From Actinomyces sp. oral taxon 448 str. F0400 (GTDB lineage Bacteria > Actinomycetota > Actinomycetes > Actinomycetales > Actinomycetaceae), in the NCBI RefSeq assembly GCF_000220835.1, contig NZ_GL985606.1, forward strand, positions 921,277 to 958,844: a stretch of DNA of 37,568 bases, written 5' to 3'. The first letter of the stretch is position 1, and every line of letters begins with the position of its first letter. A program made the translations under genes and the position numbers. Shown here one piece after another: positions 7,369 to 14,764 of this stretch. The notes under the pieces are model-generated. The model was given only the letters and a program-made list of their open reading frames with translations. It was not told the origin of the DNA and made no database searches.

Positions 7369-8886
7369 TCAGCCCTCGGTCACGAGTGCGCGCATGCGAG
7401 AACGAGACCCCTGAGAGCGCAGTGCCGCGAGCTCCTCGAGGTAGGTGGTGCGGAAGCGCTCGTTGCCCGCCAGATCGCCGAAGATCTCCGTGTTGGAGAT
7501 GAACGCGGTCTCGTCCCCGGCCTCCTGCCGCTCGGCCAGGGGGCGCAGGTCGTCGACCCGGGGGATCCGTTCCCCGTTCTCATCCGTGCCGAGCACACCC
7601 AGCGACCAGGCGGCGCACATGGCGGCGCCCAGCCGGATCGACCCGCCGACGGTGAGGTTGTCGCGCACGGTGGGCACGACGAACTTGGGCATGCCGCTGG
7701 GGCCGAAGAAGGCCAGCCGTTCCAGAGTGTCGGCGATGGCGGCGTTGGTGAAGCGCTCGAAGAGCGTGTCGACGTACTCCGTCAGGTCGATGCCGGGCAC
7801 CGGCAGCAGACGCGGCAGCGCCTCGCGCTCCAGGTAGGCCCGCACCCAGGTGGAGATGTCGGCGTCGGCGGCGGCCTCGTGCCCGTAGGTCATGCCGAGC
7901 AGACGGCCCCAGTGCGCCAGCCCCTGGTGGGAGGCGTTGAGCAGACGCAGCTTCATCAATTCGTAGGGCACGACGTCGTCGACCATCTGCACCCCGACTC
8001 TCTCGTACGGCGGGCGGCCCGCCGGGAAGTCGTCCTCGAGCACCCACTGGGCGAAGGGCTCGCACACGACCGGCCATGCGTCGACGATGCCCAGCTCGCG
8101 GCGGAGCTCGTCGATGTCCCGCGGCGTGGTGACCGGCGTGATCCGATCGACCATGCAGTTGGGGAAGGAGACGTGCTCGTCGATCCACGCGGCCAGCTCC
8201 GGGTCGGCCAGACGTGCCTGGCCCACGACGGCGGTGCGGGCGACCGCGCCGTTGCCGGGCAGGTTGTCGCAGCTCATGACCGTGAAGGGGATGATGCCCG
8301 CCTCGCGGCGGCGGCGCAGCGCCTCGACGATGTAGCCGAAGGCCGTGGTGGGCTCATGCGGGCGGGCGGCGTCGTGACGGGCGCCGTCCGACTCGGTGCG
8401 GAAGGCGCCGGTCGCGTCGTCGATGTTGTAGCCGCCCTCGGTCACCGTCAGGGAGACGATCCGCGTGGCGGGCTCGGCCATGAGGCGCAGGACGGCCTGG
8501 GGGTCGTCGGGGGCGAAGAGATAGTCGTGGATCGAGCCGATGACGGTGGACTCGTGGTGCCCGTCGGAGTGCTTGAGGGTCAGCGTGTAGGTGTGGTCCT
8601 GGGAGGCGAGTGCATCGCGCATGCGGGCGTCGCCCGGCAGAAGGCCGACTCCGCAGATGCCCCAGTCCAGGCAGGTGCTCGGGGCGCCGGACCCTGCGCC
8701 CGCCGTGGCGCCGGACCCTGTGCTGTCCGGGGCGCCGGACCCGAGGCCCTCCCGCATGAGGCGGTCGATGTACATGGCCTGGTGGGCGCGGTGGAAGCCG
8801 CCGACGCCGATGTGAACGATCCCGGTCGTGATCGCGGAGCGGTCGTAGGCGGGGGCGAGAGTGCTGAGGTCGGGGGTGGTGGGCAT
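7369..8886 (-). CDS. Mannitol dehydrogenase family oxidoreductase (long-chain polyol dehydrogenase)
   Basis: The 505-residue protein opens with VHIGVGGFHRAHQAMYIDRLM, the Rossmann NAD-binding signature of the mannitol-2-dehydrogenase/fructuronate reductase family. Other landmarks are FPNCMVDRITPVT and MKLRLLNASHQGLAHWG (about residue 310), which holds the catalytic Lys and the Asn/His pair. It probably oxidises D-mannitol or a related polyol to the ketose with NAD. Residues around 48-70 are a Gly/Ser/Ala-rich insert made by a 24-bp tandem repeat in the DNA, absent from typical members. A TTCC/AAAGGA-type ribosome site precedes the ATG at 8886. The upstream gene is the remnant of a polyol MFS permease, so the substrate may now enter by another route. 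Confidence 0.85.
   Translation of the reverse strand: MPTTPDLSTLAPAYDRSAITTGIVHIGVGGFHRAHQAMYIDRLMREGLGSGAPDSTGSGATAGAGSGAPSTCLDWGICGVGLLPGDARMRDALASQDHTYTLTLKHSDGHHESTVIGSIHDYLFAPDDPQAVLRLMAEPATRIVSLTVTEGGYNIDDATGAFRTESDGARHDAARPHEPTTAFGYIVEALRRRREAGIIPFTVMSCDNLPGNGAVARTAVVGQARLADPELAAWIDEHVSFPNCMVDRITPVTTPRDIDELRRELGIVDAWPVVCEPFAQWVLEDDFPAGRPPYERVGVQMVDDVVPYELMKLRLLNASHQGLAHWGRLLGMTYGHEAAADADISTWVRAYLEREALPRLLPVPGIDLTEYVDTLFERFTNAAIADTLERLAFFGPSGMPKFVVPTVRDNLTVGGSIRLGAAMCAAWSLGVLGTDENGERIPRVDDLRPLAERQEAGDETAFISNTEIFGDLAGNERFRTTYLEELAALRSQGSRSRMRALVTEG
8683..8754. repeat. Three-copy 24-bp tandem repeat inside the mannitol dehydrogenase gene
   Basis: Units start at 8683, 8707 and 8731, exactly 24 bases (8 codons) apart. 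Each begins GGCGCCGGACCC; the remainder of each unit has drifted. Translated on the minus strand they give GSGAPxST/GSGATAGA octapeptides. Because the unit is a multiple of three, copy-number change would lengthen or shorten the insert without breaking the frame. Confidence 0.85.
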
Positions 8887-8974
8887 GATCGAGGTTCCTT
8901 TCTGATGTGTCTTCTGCGGTCGGCCGGTGGTGCGAGTCGAAGGACCGAAGGGGCCCTGGAATTGGAAGGGTTCT

Positions 8975-8991
8975 GGGGCCGGAGAGGCCCC
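8975..8991 (-). terminator. Stem-loop between MFS remnant and mannitol dehydrogenase gene
   Basis: GGGGCC and GGCCCC pair around a 5-base loop, 10 bases past the stop of the MFS remnant. No T-run follows. It could partly terminate or protect the 3' end of the upstream message. Confidence 0.3.
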
Positions 8992-9000
8992 TGAGAGCGG

Positions 9001-9887
9001 TCAGGCACGGATGGGCGCTGCGGGCTCCGCCTCATCGTCGGAGACGGCGGGAGCGGTGTCGAGCACCCGGGCATTGCCCGGAAGCTTGAGGGCGAAGCAG
9101 AGGAAGAAGGAGATGACGTACAGACCGGCGAGCGCCATGGCCGCGGCGACGTACCCGGAGGCGGTGTCCTCCTTGCCGAGGAGCGCGGAGACGACGGCGG
9201 GGCCCACGAAGGCGCCCAGGCCGGCGCCGAGGTTGAGGATCGCCAGCGCGTTGCCGGTCTCCCCGTGCGCGTGGGCGGTGATCAACGGCGTGGTGGGCAC
9301 GTGCGCGCTCAGACCGATGCCGACGGCCGAAGTGCCCAGCGCGATGAGGAGGAAGTTCGGACCCGCGACGAGGGGGATGACGTAGATGTAGACCAGGGCG
9401 ATCGCCGTGATCGGGGTGGCCGCCCACTGCAGGGTGTTGCGCCAGCCGATGCGGTCGCCCATGACGCCCCAGAACACGTCCCCGATGATGGCGACGAACT
9501 CGTAGGCGAACATGGGATAGCCGAAGCCGCGCATCCCGTAGAGGAGGAGAAGGAGGTGCATGGTGCGGCTGGGCAGGCCGACGGCGATGAACAGGGCGTC
9601 GAAGACCAGGAACGAGACCAGACCGATGAGCATGACCTTGCGGCAGCCCAGGGCGTCGCACAGTGCGCCGGACAGGAAGGCGGCGATCGCGACGACGACG
9701 CCGTAGGAGGACGATCGAGGAGGCCTGCGAGACGGTGAAGCCGGCGTCGGGGCTGGACAGGTAATTGGTGATCGGTGATCCATACGGCCTCGATGCCGTC
9801 TCCGATGACGGCGAGGAAGCCGACGGTGAGATCGGTGGGGAAGCCGGTGCGTTGCACGGCGGCTATGAAGCGGTTGGAACTGGGCAT
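9001..9887 (-). pseudogene. Remnant of an MFS polyol/sugar permease (two frameshifts, probable internal deletion)
   Basis: The ATG at 9887 starts MPSSNRFIAAVQRTGFPTDL, then VGFLAVIGDGIEAVW, the opening of ribitol/rhamnose-type permeases. A tandem 7-bp duplication (9767-9780) shifts the frame; removing one copy restores WITNYLSSPDAGFTVSQASS. A second shift near 9704-9712 leads into YGVVVAIAAFLSGALCDALG and the rest of the protein, which then runs to ALKLPGNARVLDTAP. Even with both shifts repaired there are only about 293 codons and about eight hydrophobic segments, whereas this family has roughly 420-450 residues and twelve helices: the sequence jumps from GFGYPMFAYEF straight to GDRIGWRNT, skipping what is normally 130 or so residues. 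It lies upstream of the mannitol dehydrogenase gene, its likely former partner. Confidence 0.82.
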
Positions 9888-10330
9888 CGGAGGACCTTCG
9901 TTGGTGGGTGACGGCGCTGTCGCGGCCCCGAGGACCGTTGATTCGAGTCTGCGGTCGCGGCCCGGCCCGTGAGACGACCGGTTTCGACCGATGCGTGACC
10001 GGTGCTCGTTCGTCGGGGCGCTCGTCATCGCCGCGTGCCGGCGCCGGCGCGCGCCGTGCGTCATCGCCGCGTGCCGGCGCCCGTCAAGCGATCCTCGCCG
10101 GTGACGACGCCTGGCGGTGGAGGACCGCAGCTCGCGGCCGGGGCCCGAGGTGAGACGAGCGGCGGCGTGGAGGAGGGAGGCGAGGCGGGCGAGGGCTGCG
10201 TAGGGACCATATGTCGATTCTGACGCCGCCCGTGGCTCCGCGTACGGAGTTCGAGCGTCCCGCCCTCCTTCGCCGGGATCGGTCCGGAACTGGACCGATC
10301 TCAGCGAAAGAAGGGGACGGCTCGCGGCGC
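9888..10330. other. Intergenic region upstream of the MFS remnant, after lutC
   Basis: No supported gene lies in these 443 bases. It holds a 23-bp direct repeat pair at 10023-10081 and a small AT-richer patch (CATATG near 10208) that could be part of the promoter for the polyol block. Open frames here are short and Arg/Pro-rich, as expected of noise in high-GC DNA. Confidence 0.6.
10023..10081. repeat. 23-bp direct repeat pair
   Basis: Identical 23-base copies lie at 10023-10045 and 10059-10081, 36 bases apart start to start; each begins CGTCATCGCCGCGTG and ends GGCGCC. The 13-base spacer is GC-only and partly alternating. Two copies are too few for an array. Confidence 0.85.
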
Positions 10331-10981
10331 TCAGTGCGCGATGACGACGCCGAGGTTGCGCGGGCCGTGGACTCCCTGGACGCGCACCAGCTCGATGTCG
10401 GCGGTCGCACTCGGGCCCGCGATCCATGTCATGGGGCGGGTGGGGTGCTCGCCGAGCACGTCCACCGCCTGCGGCACGGTCGGCATGATCGCCTCGCGCT
10501 CCAGAATGCACACGTGCCTGTCCGGCACCAGGGTGATCGCCCGGCGCCCCTGGTCGGGTTCGCCGTCGAGCACGATGGTGCCCGAGATGGAGATGCCGAC
10601 CCGTGAGCAGGTGACGACGGCGTCGACGCGATCCAGGTCGAGAGTCGCGATCGGCTGCTCGGGGGAGTCCTCGATGAGCTCGCGCCCGGATCGGGCGGCG
10701 GCCCGCCTGTACGCCTCGGGCAGCCCGGTCGGCACGACGACGCGCCCCGCCCCTCCCAGCAGCTCGTCGATCGCCTCGGCGATGCCGGCGTCGTCGGACT
10801 CGGTGCGCACGACGGCGTCGTAGTCCTCGAGCTTGTCCACCATGTCCGCCACGACCGGCTCGGAGCCGGGGGCGTGTTCTCCGACGCGGATGTAGTCGCG
10901 CGGGATCGGGCGGGCCGGGCCGCGCTGGGATCGGGCGAGCGCCTCGCGGGCGCGCGCCAGGACGGCGCTGCGCGCATCCAT
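10331..10981 (-). CDS. lutC: LutC-type lactate utilization protein (LUD domain)
   Basis: The 216-residue protein is a stand-alone LUD domain: an Arg/Ala-rich N-terminal helix, then AVVRTESDDAGIAEAIDEL, the central VDAVVTCSRVGISISGTIVLD and the C-terminal block RPMTWIAGPSATADIELVRVQGVHGPRNLGVVI, in which GPSxTxDIE and GVHGP are family hallmarks. LutC works with LutA and LutB in the iron-sulfur L-lactate oxidation complex that yields pyruvate in the cytosol or at the membrane. Its ATG overlaps the lutB stop by one base (TGATG), with GAGGAGGAG just before, so translation is coupled. It is the last gene of the lutABC operon. Confidence 0.93.
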   Translation of the reverse strand: MDARSAVLARAREALARSQRGPARPIPRDYIRVGEHAPGSEPVVADMVDKLEDYDAVVRTESDDAGIAEAIDELLGGAGRVVVPTGLPEAYRRAAARSGRELIEDSPEQPIATLDLDRVDAVVTCSRVGISISGTIVLDGEPDQGRRAITLVPDRHVCILEREAIMPTVPQAVDVLGEHPTRPMTWIAGPSATADIELVRVQGVHGPRNLGVVIAH

Positions 10982-12615
10982 CACTTCTCCTCCTCGCGCT
11001 CGGACCTGCCGTCGGAGCGGCGGGCGGGCGGCGCCGGTGATGCCGGTGACGCTGATGACGCGGCCGCGCCCGGGTGCGTGCGCTCCCACCACTGGCGGAA
11101 GTTCTCGCGCGGCGCCTCGGGGATGTCCCGAGCCCCGGTCCACATGGACGCCGGGAAGGGCAGCGCACCGATCCGCCCATCGCGCCCGACGAGCCGAGAC
11201 ATCTTGACGGCCCTCTCGGCCAGACCCCACAGGCGGCCGCTGCTCATGGGCGCCCGGGTGGCATTCATCGCCACGTCCCACATGTCCGGCAGCGTCGTGC
11301 GCTTGACGTCGACGCTGCGGGCCCGCAGGTGGATGAGGATCGTGGGGATATCGATGGCCACCGGGCACGCCTCCCCGCAGGCCCCGCACAGCGAGGAGGC
11401 GAAGGGCAGGGTGTGCACCGGGTCGTCGTCGGCCAGCCCCTGGGTGAGTTGGGGCGTGATGATCGCGCCGATGGGGCCGGGGTAGACCGAGCCGTAGGCG
11501 TGTCCGCCGGTGTGCTGGTAGACGGGGCAGATGTTCATGCAGGCTCCGCAGCGGATGCAGTGGAGGGCCTCTCGGCCGATCGGATCCGCCAGGGTCTTGG
11601 TGCGTCCGTTGTCCATGAGGATGAGGTGGAACTCCTGCGGGCCGTCGCCCGGGGTCACACCCGTCCACATGGAGGTGTAGGGGTTCATCCGCTCGCCGGT
11701 GGCCGAACGCGGCAGCAGCTGGGAGAAGATCTCGATGTCCTGGAAGCGGGGGACGAGCTTCTCGATGCCCATGAGAGTGATGAGCGTGTCCGGCAGGGTC
11801 AGGCACATGCGGCCGTTGCCCTCGGATTCGAAGATCGAGACCGTGCCGGTCTCGGCCACGCCCATGTTCGTGCCCGAGACCGCCAGGGGAGCGTGCAGGA
11901 ACTTCTTGCGCAGGTGGGCACGGGCCGCCCCGGCCAGCTCGACCGGGTCGTCGGACAGGTCCGGCGGGGCGTCGCCCATGCGGTCCAGGAAGATGCCGCG
12001 CACCTCGGAGCGGTTGCGGTGGATGGCCGGCACCACGATGTGGGAGGGCATGTCGTCGGCGAGCTGGACGATCATCTCCGCCAGGTCGGTCTCATGGGCG
12101 GTGATGCCCTCGGCCTTCAAGTGCTCGTTGAGATTGGTCTCCTGGGTGGCCATCGATTTGATCTTGACGACGTCGTCGACCCCCTTGGACTTGATGATCG
12201 AGGTCACGATGCGGTTGGCCTCGGCGGCGTCGCGCGCCCAGTGGACGACGCCGCCGCGCGCGGTGACGTTGGCCTCGAACTGCTCGAGGAGCTCGGGCAG
12301 GCGGCTCATCGCCTCGTTCTTGACGGCGCTGGCCGAGCGGCGCAGATCCTCCCAGTCCGGCATCTCCTCCACACGGGTGGCCCGCTTCGTGCGGATGGTG
12401 CGCGTGGCATGGCCCAGGTTGCGGCGCAGCTGGGTGTTCTGGAGGGTCCTGTGCGCGGCGGCCGGGAAGGTCTCGCCCCACCGCAGGGGGTGCTCCGGGA
12501 TATCGACGGTGGTGCGCCACCCGCCGGTGTGGCCCGCACCGGCGTCGGAACTGGCGTCGGAGTGGTCCGCCGTCCTCGGGCCGGCCGGCATGCCCAGGAA
12601 GGTCCTGCGGGTCAT
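10981..12615 (-). CDS. lutB: LutB-type iron-sulfur lactate utilization protein
   Basis: The 544-residue protein has an N-terminal LUD domain (about 60-330; note the SGTNMGVAETGTVSIFESEGNGRM-like core, split here as SGTNMGVAETG and VSIFESEGN) followed by two ferredoxin-type clusters. The first is CIRCGACMNICPVYQ near residue 355 and the second CGACGEACPV near 410, together enough for two [4Fe-4S] clusters. It carries electrons from lactate oxidation in the LutABC complex. The C-terminus (about 500-544) is a Pro/Ala/Ser and then Arg/Glu-rich tail beyond the usual LutB length of about 475; the N-terminus also carries an extra polar stretch. The ATG at 12615 overlaps the lutA stop as ATGA, so the two are translationally coupled. 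Confidence 0.94.
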   Translation of the reverse strand: MTRRTFLGMPAGPRTADHSDASSDAGAGHTGGWRTTVDIPEHPLRWGETFPAAAHRTLQNTQLRRNLGHATRTIRTKRATRVEEMPDWEDLRRSASAVKNEAMSRLPELLEQFEANVTARGGVVHWARDAAEANRIVTSIIKSKGVDDVVKIKSMATQETNLNEHLKAEGITAHETDLAEMIVQLADDMPSHIVVPAIHRNRSEVRGIFLDRMGDAPPDLSDDPVELAGAARAHLRKKFLHAPLAVSGTNMGVAETGTVSIFESEGNGRMCLTLPDTLITLMGIEKLVPRFQDIEIFSQLLPRSATGERMNPYTSMWTGVTPGDGPQEFHLILMDNGRTKTLADPIGREALHCIRCGACMNICPVYQHTGGHAYGSVYPGPIGAIITPQLTQGLADDDPVHTLPFASSLCGACGEACPVAIDIPTILIHLRARSVDVKRTTLPDMWDVAMNATRAPMSSGRLWGLAERAVKMSRLVGRDGRIGALPFPASMWTGARDIPEAPRENFRQWWERTHPGAAASSASPASPAPPARRSDGRSEREEEK

Positions 12616-13415
12616 CGGACCCTCGCCTCCTCGGCCGCGGGAGCGAAGGACACGTTGCCCTCGAAGGGCCGGTCCTCGGTGGAGGCGAGGATCTCCGCCA
12701 GGTGCATGATCCGGATCCCCGAGTTGAGACGGGACAGGCCGCCGCCGACGTGCATGAGGCAGGAGTAGTCGCCCATGCACAGCACCTCCGCCCGGGTCGA
12801 CATGACATTGGCGGCCTTGTCCGCCAGCATGGATGTGGAGGTCTCGTGGTTCTTCATGGCGAAGGTGCCGCCGAACCCGCAGCACACCTCCGCGTCGGGC
12901 AGGGGCGTCAGGTCGATGCCGTCGACGGCCTTCAGAAGCCGGTAGGGGCGGTCCCCGACCCTGGCGATGCGCAGCGAGTGGCAGGTCGGATGGTAGGTGA
13001 CCCGGTGGGGGAAGTGGGCGCCCACATCGGTCAGGCCCAGGACGTCGACGAGCAGTTCGGAGAGCTCGTAGGTCTTGGCGGCGACCTCCTTGGAACGGCG
13101 CGCCAGTGCGTCATCGCCCACGTGCTCGGCCACGAGCGCCTGCTCGTGGCGGGTCGCCCCCGCGCAGGAGCCCGACGGCACGACGACGGCGTCCCACTCG
13201 CCGTCCAGAACCGGCTCGAAGGTCCTGACGTGGTTTCGGATGAGGGAGGCCGCCTGCGTGAAGTACCCGGTATTCGCGTGCATCTGGCCGCAGCAGACTT
13301 GGTTCTGGGGAAAGACGACCTCATGGCCGAGTCTCTCCAGGATGGTGACGGTCGCCTGCGGCGCCTGCGGGAACATCGAATCTCCGATGCAGGTCGCGAA
13401 GAGTGCGATGCGCAC
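12612..13415 (-). CDS. lutA: LutA-type lactate utilization protein (CCG domains)
   Basis: LutA is the heterodisulfide-reductase-like, cysteine-rich subunit of the lactate oxidation complex. Two CCG domains are visible: PQNQVCCGQMHANTGY and DAEVCCGFGGTFAMKN, each with upstream Cys residues (FATC, and YHPTCHS before the second). The GTG at 13415 was chosen because it is preceded by AAAGG at good spacing and opens VRIALFATC, aligning with the start of known LutA proteins; 267 residues result. The ATG at 13439 would add eight residues and cannot be excluded. The C-terminus (FEGNVSFAPAAEEARVR) extends past the family's usual end. It is the first gene of lutABC, which is tightly overlapped. Confidence 0.92.
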   Translation of the reverse strand: MRIALFATCIGDSMFPQAPQATVTILERLGHEVVFPQNQVCCGQMHANTGYFTQAASLIRNHVRTFEPVLDGEWDAVVVPSGSCAGATRHEQALVAEHVGDDALARRSKEVAAKTYELSELLVDVLGLTDVGAHFPHRVTYHPTCHSLRIARVGDRPYRLLKAVDGIDLTPLPDAEVCCGFGGTFAMKNHETSTSMLADKAANVMSTRAEVLCMGDYSCLMHVGGGLSRLNSGIRIMHLAEILASTEDRPFEGNVSFAPAAEEARVR

Positions 13416-13738
13416 GGATGGACCTTTCGTCGGCGTCATTGTCTCAATGCTCACCGTAGACGCGCGTGGTGTACCGCGTGGACGGATGCGTCCGAGGGGG
13501 CGGGGCGGGGATGCGGGAGTGGCGCCGTTCCGGGGGAAGACGAGGATCGTCCGATGGTCGGGCAGCGGGGCGGAAGCGCTCGCCGCAGCGGCCCGTCGTT
13601 TCGGTTTGCGCAAGCGGCGCCTGCGATTATGACGCAGTGCCGTCACGAGCGTCGGGGGCCCGGCGGGCTCGGACCGCTCGAGCCGCGGCGCGGGATGAAT
13701 CGGCGCGGTCGCTCCCCGGGTGAGCCGGGTCGGACCGC
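13416..13738 (-). promoter_or_regulatory. Upstream region of lutABC
   Basis: About 320 bases without a gene separate lutA from the broken YwqG-like gene. The only AT-rich hexamer is CATAAT on the minus strand (13631-13626), a candidate -10 without a good -35. Just downstream of it is the perfect 8-bp palindrome TTGCGCAA (13606-13613), a possible operator. Nothing else is recognised. Confidence 0.3.
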
Positions 13739-14631
13739 CTACCCGCAGTCCCAGGTGTAGAACACCCGCGAGAAGTCCGCTCGGCTCAGGTTCTCGGACG
13801 GGATGAGGAAGACGCCCACGCCGCAGTCGCCCCGGCAGAGGGGGGCGTCGGCTATCGAGTCGAGCTGCAGGAGGAGCTGGTCGAAGTCGGTGCCGCTGTT
13901 CTCGCGCAGCCGCGGATCCTGCTGCGTGAAGCGGGGTAGCCGCCGAGCCGGTGCCCTGAGGCGTCGAGCATGCCCCGGATATCGCGCATGTAGTCGTCGT
14001 AGGGCATCACGTTGAGATCCGCTGCCCTCGCCAACGGCTCATCGGGGAAGCAGGTGTTCCAGGTCCGTACGAAGAGCGGCTCGAAGTCGTAGCCGGCCGG
14101 AGACGGAGCGTCGTGGATGATCCTGAAGCCCGGTCGCAGCGCAGTGACATCATCCCAGTGATCGATCTCAATCGGAGGCTGCGAGCAGTCGGGGCGGTAG
14201 AGCGCCTCCACCTCGGCGCGGGGGCGCGAGGTCAGCGAGGTCCCGCCGTCGGGGAAGAAGCGCACGCGGAAAGTCTTCTGGGCGGTCGGGCTGAAGTCGG
14301 GATCGCCCATGCCGTAGGCGCCGTCGTCCTCCGTGCACTCCAGCCACACCTGCAGGATGCCGGCCGGGGAGAACACGCTGTTGGCGGGCAGCTGGGTCAG
14401 GTTGACCTGGGCGAGGAGGGTCAGCTGCTCCCCGCGCCAGTCGCGCGGGATCTCCTCACCGTCGGGCAGGAAGGGCGGGCCGAAGACGGAGGAGTCGGTG
14501 ACGTCCGGCGACGCGTCCCGCTCCAGGTCGACGGCGATCGCCTCCCGGCCGTAGACCTCCCGGATCTGGGAGACGACCCGCTCGATCCTGGCCAGCGCAG
14601 GATCCCCGGCCTGCCGTGCGCTGCGCGTCAT
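13739..14631 (-). pseudogene. YwqG/DUF1963-family protein, frameshifted near the C-terminus
   Basis: The ATG at 14631 follows AAGGAG and opens a protein with DUF1963 features: FGPPFLPDGEEIPRDW, then LTLLAQVNLTQLP, SPAGILQVWLEC and HRLGGYP. Immediately after HRLGGYPA the frame breaks near 13930-13934. One inserted base restores FTQQDPRLRENSGTDF, LLLQLDSI and a typical ending VFYTWDCG with a stop at 13739, so the intact protein would have about 297 residues. As it stands the frame continues to 13852 with unrelated Arg/Ser-rich residues. YwqG-type proteins are cytosolic, and their function is not established. A one-base sequencing error is possible. Confidence 0.8.
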
Positions 14632-14764
14632 CGCTGCTCCTTCGTCGATGCCCCAGGCTGCGCGCCGCACGGGCAGGACGACCAAGGCGCTCGCCCGAGG
14701 CGGTCCGCGCCGCCCGACGGCGCGGACGTTCGGAGCCGGCCGCGGTGGAACGGCTCCGCGGGAG

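Noticed and set aside
10023-10081. CRISPR-like array
   Set aside because: Two copies only, with a 13-base spacer and no cas genes.
9309-11180. Long minus-strand frame of 623 codons
   Set aside because: Only its short stretch from 9887 to about 9770 is real (start of the MFS remnant); the rest shadows lutC and lutB in another frame or is Arg-rich noise.
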